Assembly (NCBI RefSeq): GCF_003614435.1
Contig: NZ_CP025546.1
Span: forward strand, 6,666,320-6,730,319
Direction: 5' to 3'
Source of the DNA: Mycobacterium paragordonae
GTDB taxonomy: Bacteria; Actinomycetota; Actinomycetes; Mycobacteriales; Mycobacteriaceae
Length of the DNA stretch: 64,000 nucleotides
Numbering within the stretch: the stretch's first letter is position 1; each line of letters opens with the position of its first letter. The position numbers and the translations under genes are program-made. The notes beneath the pieces were generated by a model. It had not been told where the DNA came from, searched no databases, and saw only the letters and a list, made by a program, of their open reading frames with translations. Positions 56,831-64,000 of the stretch are shown here, piece after piece.

Positions 56831-57641
56831 CCTCGCTATCCGCTGAGCCCTCGGCGTTCGCCTTGCTGGTGGTCTTGCCGGTGGTGGTCCCGGTGGTCTT
56901 GCCGGTGGTGGTCCCGCTCCCCGCGGACGCTGCGGACGCCGCCCCCACCGGTTGTTGCAGTTGCGCGTTTTCCAGCAGGCGCTCCAGGGCCGCCTCGACT
57001 TCGGCCTTCCACCCCAACCCCTTGTCCAGCTCGAGGCGCAGCCGCGGGAAATACGGGTGCGGCGCGACTACCACGAAGCCGGCGTCGATCAGGAAGTCGG
57101 CGTCGATGATGCAGTGTTCGACCGAACAGTCGCCGAGCGCATCAAATACCGGTCGCACGTCGTCATCCACCGGCTCCTGCAACTCGGTCGCCGCCTGGGT
57201 GCGTCCGAAGGCTTCCAAGGCGCGCACGCCGCGGCGCACCAGTTCCTCGATGACCCGTGTGATGAGGTGGTGCGGCAGATCGTCGTCGGCCTGCCCTCGT
57301 TCGATACCCATGGACGTCAGGAGCACCGCGTCCGCCGAGACCGGGGCGGTCGGGAAACGGCCGGCGCGCGGCACGGCGCGCGGCGGGGCGTAGAGCACGT
57401 ATCCCAGGCAGGGCGGATCCGCCTGGCTGCGCTCGTCGGGAATGGCCGTCGCGACCTGGCCGCAGGATCCCCACTCCAGCATCACCATGGACAGCCATGC
57501 TTCTTTTTCGAACTCCGGGTCGGCCAGGTGCTCGTCCTTGCCGAGGGTCCCCGGGTCCACCTCCCAGAAGACGCAGCGGCGTGCGTGCTTGGGGAGCTGC
57601 TCGAAGGCTTCGAGCCGCAGCGCTGTAATCCGAGCTGACAC
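56817..57641 (-). CDS. GNAT-like protein of unknown function (Rv3916c-type)
   Basis: A 274-residue protein (Rv3916c has 244). It carries features of a GNAT-type fold: DPPCLGYVLYAPPRAVPRAG, DAVLLTSMGIE, GVRALEAFGRT and FLIDAGFVVVAPHPYFPRLR. The extra length lies in the tail after about 230, with the repeat TTGKTTGTTTGKTTSK. Its last 14 bases overlap the end of cwlM on the other strand. Substrate unknown. Start ATG 57641. Confidence 0.8.
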   Translation of the reverse strand: MSARITALRLEAFEQLPKHARRCVFWEVDPGTLGKDEHLADPEFEKEAWLSMVMLEWGSCGQVATAIPDERSQADPPCLGYVLYAPPRAVPRAGRFPTAPVSADAVLLTSMGIERGQADDDLPHHLITRVIEELVRRGVRALEAFGRTQAATELQEPVDDDVRPVFDALGDCSVEHCIIDADFLIDAGFVVVAPHPYFPRLRLELDKGLGWKAEVEAALERLLENAQLQQPVGAASAASAGSGTTTGKTTGTTTGKTTSKANAEGSADSEARSR

Positions 57642-58002
57642 TAGTCTCCTAGCCTCCGTGCGGTACCCGAGCCCATGGCTTCACTCCTGCGCGGGCGCCG
57701 GCCCGCAGTGCGCTCTGCCCGACTGATAGGCGGATGCGCACCGGCAACCCTTCCAGGATAGGAGAGTCGGTCGCTGTACGGCCAGTGTTGGACCTGTGAC
57801 TCCGCTGTCCGGCGCTGACCGGCGGTCGCCCGTGCCGCGACATGGGATCCGGCGCCACCGTGGCAACCGGCCCACCTTCGAAATCGCTTGATACACACCA
57901 TATCTCCGTTGAATGGCGGTGCCCGCAGCCGGCTGGAATTCGATCCCGGACCAGCTGAGTGTCACAGTGACGTAATTACAGAATATGTCCGGTCATGCCT
58001 CT
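57642..58002. other. Spacer between parB and the GNAT-like gene
   Basis: A 361-base spacer. Short frames on the - strand (for example 57681-57965) have no family-like sequence and no ribosome binding site. The part near 57890-57990 is A/T-richer. It should hold the promoter of the GNAT-like gene and the 3' region of the parAB operon. No hairpin stands out. Confidence 0.4.
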
Positions 58003-58980
58003 TCACGGCTTCTTCGCGGTCATCAGGTCGATGATTCGCTGGAGGTCGTCGACCGAGCCGAACTCCACCACAATCTTGCCCTTGCGTTTGCCGAGTGCCA
58101 CCGTCACCCGCGTATCGAAGGCGTTCGACAGCCGCTCAGCAACGTCCTGCAGACCCGGCATCTGGATCGGTTTGCGACGCGGTGGCGTGGGCGCCGCCCC
58201 GTCGCCGCGGTTTGCCAGGGTGACCGCCTCCTCGGTGGCCCGCACCGACAGGCCCTCCGCAACGATGCGGCTCGCCAGCTCCTCCTGCGCCTCCGGGCCG
58301 GCCTCCAACGACAGCAGGGCGCGGGCGTGGCCGGCGGACAGCACGCCGGCAGCCACTCGGCGCTGTACCGGGATGGGCAGCTTGAGCAACCGGATCATGT
58401 TGGTGATGAGCGGGCGCGAGCGACCGATCCGCGCAGCCAGTTCATCGTGGGTGACCCCGAACTCATCGAGCAGCTGTTGGTAGGCCGCCGCCTCTTCCAA
58501 CGGATTCAGCTGAACGCGGTGGATGTTCTCCAGCAAGGCGTCGCGCAGCAGGTTGTCGTCACCGGTCTCGCGGACGATCGCCGGGATGGTCGACAGGCCG
58601 GCCGCTTGGGCGGCCCGCCAACGCCGCTCCCCCATCACGATCTGGTAGGGCGCGCCGCCCTCCGATCGCGGCACGGCGCGAACCACGATCGGCTGCAACA
58701 ACCCGAACTCGCGGATCGAATGCACCAGCTCCGACAGCGCCTCGTCGTCGAACACCTGGCGGGGCTGACGCGGGTTCGGCTCGATGTCGGAGGGGGCGAT
58801 CTCCCGGTACACCGCTCCCATCGCGGCGGCATCGGGAAGCGGGCCGCCGATGACGACGTCGGCAGCAGCCGAACCCATGCGCGGCCCGAACGTCGAGGCG
58901 TCACCCTCGACCGGCCCGGTGGGAATCAGCGACGCCAAACCGCGGCCGAGACCGCCCTTCCTGCGTGACGGATTGCTCAT
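58003..58980 (-). CDS. parB: Chromosome partitioning protein ParB
   Basis: A 325-residue CTPase and DNA clamp (Rv3917c has 344) that loads at parS and spreads. It starts [20 protein letters not shown]. The CTP-binding motif reads [12 protein letters not shown]; the HTH ([20 protein letters not shown]) reads parS, and the C-terminal dimer domain ends DLMTAKKP. It lies 4 bases after parA in the rsmG-parA-parB run. Two parS sites lie in the same operon. Confidence 0.96.
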   Translation of the reverse strand: MSNPSRRKGGLGRGLASLIPTGPVEGDASTFGPRMGSAAADVVIGGPLPDAAAMGAVYREIAPSDIEPNPRQPRQVFDDEALSELVHSIREFGLLQPIVVRAVPRSEGGAPYQIVMGERRWRAAQAAGLSTIPAIVRETGDDNLLRDALLENIHRVQLNPLEEAAAYQQLLDEFGVTHDELAARIGRSRPLITNMIRLLKLPIPVQRRVAAGVLSAGHARALLSLEAGPEAQEELASRIVAEGLSVRATEEAVTLANRGDGAAPTPPRRKPIQMPGLQDVAERLSNAFDTRVTVALGKRKGKIVVEFGSVDDLQRIIDLMTAKKP

Positions 58981-58984
58981 GGGT

Positions 58985-60732
<1,748 letters not shown>

Positions 60733-60760
60733 TCACGGCCCGGTCACAGATGGTCACGAC

Positions 60761-61312
60761 TCAGTCACGCAACACGACGACGCGGCGCGACGGCTCCACG
60801 CCCTCGCTCTCGCTGTGCACGCCGGCGACCGCAGCCACCGCGTCGTGCACGATCTTGCGTTCGAACGGGGTCATCGGCGAGAGCGCTTCACGCTCACCGG
60901 TCTCGGCCACCCGCCGGGCCACCTTGTCCCCCAGCGCCGCCAACTCCTCACGGCGCCGGCGCCGCCAGCTCGCGATGTCCAGCATCAGGCGGCTGCGCAC
61001 ACCGGTCTTCTGGTGCACGGCCAGCCGCGTCAACTCCTGCAGGGCGTCCAGGACCTCGCCGCCGCGGCCGACCAACTTGTTGAGGTCGTCGCTGCCGTCG
61101 ATGCTCACCACCGCACGGTTGCCCTCGACGTCCAGGTCGATGTCTCCGTCGAAGTCCAACAGGTCCAGCAGTTCTTCCAGATAGTCGCCGGCGATCTCGC
61201 CCTCGGCGACCAGTCGCTCTTCAAGGTCATCCGATTCGTCTACGGCCTCACCGTTCTCGGCGTCCGGCGCGGCCGCATCCGATTCGAGTTCAGTGGTGTC
61301 AGCGTCCGTCAT
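60761..61312 (-). CDS. jag: Jag/KhpB-like RNA-binding protein
   Basis: A 183-residue protein (Rv3920c has 187). An acidic N-terminus (to about 50) is followed by a KH domain (about 55-115; NKLVGRGGEVLDALQELTRL) and an R3H domain (about 120-180; ending EGVEPSRRVVVLRD). Such proteins bind RNA and, in other bacteria, affect cell shape and elongation. ATG 61312 has GGGGAG upstream. It follows yidC, the usual order. Confidence 0.92.
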   Translation of the reverse strand: MTDADTTELESDAAAPDAENGEAVDESDDLEERLVAEGEIAGDYLEELLDLLDFDGDIDLDVEGNRAVVSIDGSDDLNKLVGRGGEVLDALQELTRLAVHQKTGVRSRLMLDIASWRRRRREELAALGDKVARRVAETGEREALSPMTPFERKIVHDAVAAVAGVHSESEGVEPSRRVVVLRD

Positions 61313-61424
61313 GGCTCTTTCTCCCCTCATCCACGGGTTGGTGTTCGCGGCCTCGCGCCGCGATGTCTTGCTTGGTTTCTTGGGTTTCGGCCCGGCGGCC
61401 CGATCCCGGCAAGTTCGGGCGCTA

Positions 61425-62561
61425 CTAGCGTTTGCGCTTCTTCGGCCGTGCTCCCGGCCGCGGGGTACGGCCAGGGCCGCTACTTCGGGTGGCCGCATTC
61501 GGCTTGGCTGACGGAGGCTGTGGGCTCTTGGCGGTCGGCTTCGCCTGGGTCTCTCCGTCGTCGATTACTTCCGCGTCCGACGCACTGGACTCTGCCGACG
61601 CGGTTTCGACCGCCGACCCCGTGCTCGTCGCCGACGTGGACTTGGTGCGCTTGGGCTTGACTCCGGGCGCCGGCGCATTGGCCGCCCTGCGCTCGAGTGC
61701 CTCCTGCTTCTTGGCCTCGTCTTCTTTCTCGATCATTCCGAAGACATAGTGCTGCTGACCGAACGTCCAGATGTTGTTGGCGAACCAGTACAGGATGATC
61801 GCCAGTGGCAGGAACGGGCCACCGACCACGACGCCGAGCGGAAACACATACAGCGCCAGCTTGTTCATCATCGCCGTCTGCGGATTGGCGGCCGCCTCTG
61901 GACTCTGCCGGGCCACCGACGCCCGGCTGTTGAAGTACGTCGCCACGCCGGCGAGGATCATCACCGGCACGCCGACGGCGATCACCGCGGGCCTGCTGAA
62001 ATGTTCGAACGCGTCCAACCCACCCTTCTGGGTCATCGACGCACCGATGGGTGCGCCGAACAGGTTGGCCTTCAGAAAGTTCTGGACGTCGAGCGCGGTG
62101 AAGACGTAGTTGCCGATCATCTTGTTCTGCTCGACCGACATCGACTGCAACCCGATGCCGCCGGTGGTGCGGTTGAAGGAGCGCAGCACGTGGTAGAGCC
62201 CGAGGAACACCGGGATCTGGGCCAGCATCGGCAGGCAGCCCAGGATGGGGTTGAAACCGTGCTCGCGTTGCAGCTTCTGCATCTCCAGTGCCATGCGCTG
62301 ACGGTCTTTGCCGTACTTCTTCTGCAGGGCCTTGATCTGTGGCTGCAGTTCCTGCATCTGCCGCGTGGTGCGGATCTGCCGGACGAAGGGCTTGTACAGC
62401 AGCGCGCGCAGGGTGAAGACCAGGAACATCACCGACAACGCCCACGCGAAGAAGTTGTCCGGTCCTAGCAGGAACGCGAACGCCTTGTACCAGAGCCACA
62501 TGATCCATGACACCGGGTAGTAGATGAAGTCCAAGCTGAAGAAATCAAACAACAGATTCAC
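61425..62561 (-). CDS. yidC: Membrane protein insertase YidC
   Basis: A 378-residue insertase (Rv3921c has 366) with five helices, the first at about 11-35. The coiled hairpin [20 protein letters not shown] is present. The basic C-terminal tail after 290 is Ser/Thr/Pro/Lys-rich and ends RPKKRKR, suiting ribosome binding. The start is GTG 62561, with GGGGAG just upstream. It overlaps yidD by 17 bases. Confidence 0.95.
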   Translation of the reverse strand: MNLLFDFFSLDFIYYPVSWIMWLWYKAFAFLLGPDNFFAWALSVMFLVFTLRALLYKPFVRQIRTTRQMQELQPQIKALQKKYGKDRQRMALEMQKLQREHGFNPILGCLPMLAQIPVFLGLYHVLRSFNRTTGGIGLQSMSVEQNKMIGNYVFTALDVQNFLKANLFGAPIGASMTQKGGLDAFEHFSRPAVIAVGVPVMILAGVATYFNSRASVARQSPEAAANPQTAMMNKLALYVFPLGVVVGGPFLPLAIILYWFANNIWTFGQQHYVFGMIEKEDEAKKQEALERRAANAPAPGVKPKRTKSTSATSTGSAVETASAESSASDAEVIDDGETQAKPTAKSPQPPSAKPNAATRSSGPGRTPRPGARPKKRKR

Positions 62562-62901
62562 TCTCCCCTTGCTTCGCCGGGCGGTCCTCGACCGCCTCAC
62601 GCGAGACGTCGACCGGGCACTCACAGCGCTCCGGAATTGGATCCCATCCTCCCCGATGCCAGGGACCACACTTGCCGAGCCTGGCCACCGCCAGCCAGCC
62701 CCCGCGGAGAACTCCGTATTCGGCGAGAGCTTCCACGGCGTACTGGCTGCAAGTGGGAATGAACCGACACGTCGCCGGGCGCAGCGGCGAGACCATGTGC
62801 CGGTAGAGCTGGATGAGATAGATCAAAGCCCGCACGACCGGGGTGCCTACCCTGCCGGTGGAGCGCACCACGCCCGCAGGGCTGCACACCGAACCGGTCA
62901 C
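62545..62901 (-). CDS. yidD: Membrane protein insertion efficiency factor YidD
   Basis: A 118-residue protein (Rv3922c has 120) with the family block [20 protein letters not shown] followed by QYAVEAL and [14 protein letters not shown]. The three conserved Cys are present. It helps YidC-dependent insertion from the inner face of the membrane. It overlaps rnpA by ATGA and yidC by 17 bases, so rnpA-yidD-yidC are coupled. Confidence 0.94.
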   Translation of the reverse strand: MTGSVCSPAGVVRSTGRVGTPVVRALIYLIQLYRHMVSPLRPATCRFIPTCSQYAVEALAEYGVLRGGWLAVARLGKCGPWHRGGWDPIPERCECPVDVSREAVEDRPAKQGESESVV

Positions 62902-63260
62902 CGCTCGGTACCCGCCATGTCGAACGCACGCTTCAGTCCGCTGCGCAGCTGCTGATCCAGCCAGGCCGACGACACGTGCCGGCTACTGGGCAACGCACGG
63001 ATCACCACCCGGTCGCGCGGATTCAGGCCAGCCAACAAAGGGCGGGCGACATGCCGCAGCCGGCGCGCTACCCGATGACGTTCCACCGCGGTACCCACTC
63101 GCTTGGCGATGATCAGGCCGACTCGTGGTCCCTCGTCGTCCTCGCGCTGGCTCGCGCGACGAACGTGCACGATGACGTCGGGCTGCACTGTGCGCATCCC
63201 GTACTTCACCGTCGCGTCAAACTCGGTCGACCGCCTCATGCGGTTCCGTGCGGAAAGCAC
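62898..63260 (-). CDS. rnpA: Ribonuclease P protein component
   Basis: A 120-residue basic protein (Rv3923c has 125) starting at GTG 63260. The RNA-binding motif reads [14 protein letters not shown], the mycobacterial form of the RNR signature, and [20 protein letters not shown] closes the fold. It works with the RNase P RNA in tRNA 5' maturation. It follows rpmH after 22 bases. Confidence 0.95.
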   Translation of the reverse strand: MLSARNRMRRSTEFDATVKYGMRTVQPDVIVHVRRASQREDDEGPRVGLIIAKRVGTAVERHRVARRLRHVARPLLAGLNPRDRVVIRALPSSRHVSSAWLDQQLRSGLKRAFDMAGTER

Positions 63261-63282
63261 CGCTGGGAAACCTGAATTGCGA

Positions 63283-63426
63283 TCAGGCAGTTAAAGCGCG
63301 GCGACCCTTAGCGCGCCGGTTGGCGACAATCGCCCGTCCGGCACGGGTACGCATCCGCAGCCGGAATCCGTGAACGCGGGCTCGGCGCCGGTTGTTCGGC
63401 TGGAACGTCCTCTTGCCCTTGGCCAC
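63283..63426 (-). CDS. rpmH: 50S ribosomal protein L34
   Basis: A 47-residue, very basic protein, [20 protein letters not shown] after the GTG start at 63426, ending GRRALTA. GAGGAG lies 9 bases upstream. The open frame runs further upstream without support. It is the first gene of the rpmH-rnpA-yidD-yidC-jag-rsmG-parA-parB run leading away from the origin. Confidence 0.97.
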   Translation of the reverse strand: MAKGKRTFQPNNRRRARVHGFRLRMRTRAGRAIVANRRAKGRRALTA

Positions 63427-64000
63427 CGCGTTCTCCTCGCTGTGTATGGCATAACAGTCCGCCCGCTGATGCTCGGCAACTCGTGGGCGAAGGTGTTCTC
63501 GCTTGCTGGCCGGCGCGGTCTCCGAGATGCTGATTCCGGGTCGCAGCCGTATCGCCGACTTTCGGGCGACTGTTTGAGGGTACTGATGCGGCTTCGCCTG
63601 GTCAAACCTCGCCCGTCCCAGCTGACCCACGGTGATCGTCGCGACACCGCAAACACCGGTGCCACTATGGCGTCCCGGATAGCAGGATCATGAAGGACGC
63701 CAGCAGAATACAAAGAACTGTTGGCAGCGGGAACGAAAACTGTTAGCTTCGGGCGGGGTAGTTTCCAAGCCGGTACGGACTTGGAACTCTGTCGACAATG
63801 ACACTGAAGCGAGGATGGCGGATCGACTAGCTGATTGGACAATCGCGTGGTTGTCTACAGCACGAAGATCGCGAGCCGTTGCCGGTAGGCTGCGGCTTGC
63901 TACTGACCTTCCTTTCCACATCTGTGGATAACCATGTGGACAGGTGCGTCGTTGTTACAGAAGCGTTGGATTCCGACCGTTGGACCAGGGAGATGCGTCG
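63427..64000. other. rpmH-dnaA spacer, origin-proximal, with DnaA boxes
   Basis: A 574-base region with lower GC. DnaA boxes are seen at 63923-63931 (TGTGGATAA, perfect), 63935-63943 (TGTGGACAG, one change) and 63851-63859 (TTGTCTACA, one change). It must contain the rpmH promoter on the - strand and the dnaA promoter on the + strand. dnaA itself is not reached. In mycobacteria the main origin lies between dnaA and dnaN, beyond the window. Confidence 0.8.
63923..63943. promoter_or_regulatory. Pair of DnaA boxes upstream of dnaA
   Basis: Two boxes in the same orientation, TGTGGATAA and TGTGGACAG, start 12 bases apart. Their place near the expected dnaA promoter suits autoregulation by DnaA or origin function. 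Confidence 0.75.

Noticed and set aside
57681..57965. 94-residue - strand frame upstream of the GNAT-like gene
   Set aside because: No ribosome binding site, no recognisable family and overlapping frames of equal length in this spacer.
63291..63842. 183-residue - strand frame upstream of and over rpmH
   Set aside because: rpmH is the true gene; the upstream part lies in the promoter and origin-proximal spacer.

Overview
The window is a GC-rich stretch of a mycobacterial chromosome, immediately to one side of the replication origin. PE/PPE, Esp and Esx proteins, WhiB6 and the gene order gltB ... ESX-1 ... pcnA ... trxBC ... parAB ... rpmH point to a slow-growing, non-tuberculous Mycobacterium. 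Product names rest on motifs and on remembered M. tuberculosis (Mtb) orthologs; no search was run.

Layout. (1) 1-5,345: the 5' end of gltB, an orphan EspI-like ATPase (ortholog of Rv3860), and a small cassette of a SigI-like ECF sigma factor, an NmrA-type reductase and a deazaflavin-dependent nitroreductase-family protein. (2) 5,365-31,758: a near-complete ESX-1 type VII secretion locus. The regulators whiB6 and espM diverge. Then espE-F-G1-H, eccA1-B1-Ca1-Cb1, PPE68-esxB-esxA, espI and eccD1 lie on the + strand. They face mycP1-eccE1-espB-espL-espK-espJ on the - strand. PE35 is missing, and espJ is inverted relative to Mtb H37Rv. (3) 32,073-33,797: a small membrane protein and a thiolase, between the two ESX loci. 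(4) 33,805-42,914: an ESX-2 locus on the - strand (esxD, esxC, espG2, EspI-like ATPase, eccD2, mycP2, eccE2, eccA2). It lacks eccB2, eccC2 and the PE/PPE pair, although every remaining frame is open. (5) 43,125-53,079: a DGDG-repeat protein, pcnA, mutT4, an Rv3909-like membrane protein, murJ and sigM. (6) 53,117-64,000: a PGRS-like orphan, a shortened anti-SigM protein, trxB2-trxC, cwlM, a GNAT-like protein, parB, parA, rsmG, jag, yidC, yidD, rnpA, rpmH and the rpmH-dnaA spacer with DnaA boxes. Two perfect parS sites lie inside parA and rsmG.

How the parts work together. EccB1/Ca1/Cb1/D1/E1 form the ESX-1 membrane channel and motor, MycP1 is its protease and EccA1 an assisting AAA+ ATPase. 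EspG1 chaperones the PPE protein. EsxA/EsxB, PPE68 and EspB/E/F/J/K are substrates or accessory secreted factors. WhiB6 and EspM tie expression to secretion. The origin-proximal block handles chromosome segregation (ParAB-parS), RNA processing (RnpA, PcnA, RsmG), membrane insertion (YidC/YidD), peptidoglycan control (MurJ, CwlM) and redox balance (TrxB2/TrxC, SigM).

The observations most worth a second look are the ESX-2 locus without its ATPase and EccB, the loss of PE35, the anti-SigM protein lacking its sigma-binding end, the inverted espJ sharing a CTAG stop overlap with eccD1, and several unassigned dyads and repeats in divergent promoters.
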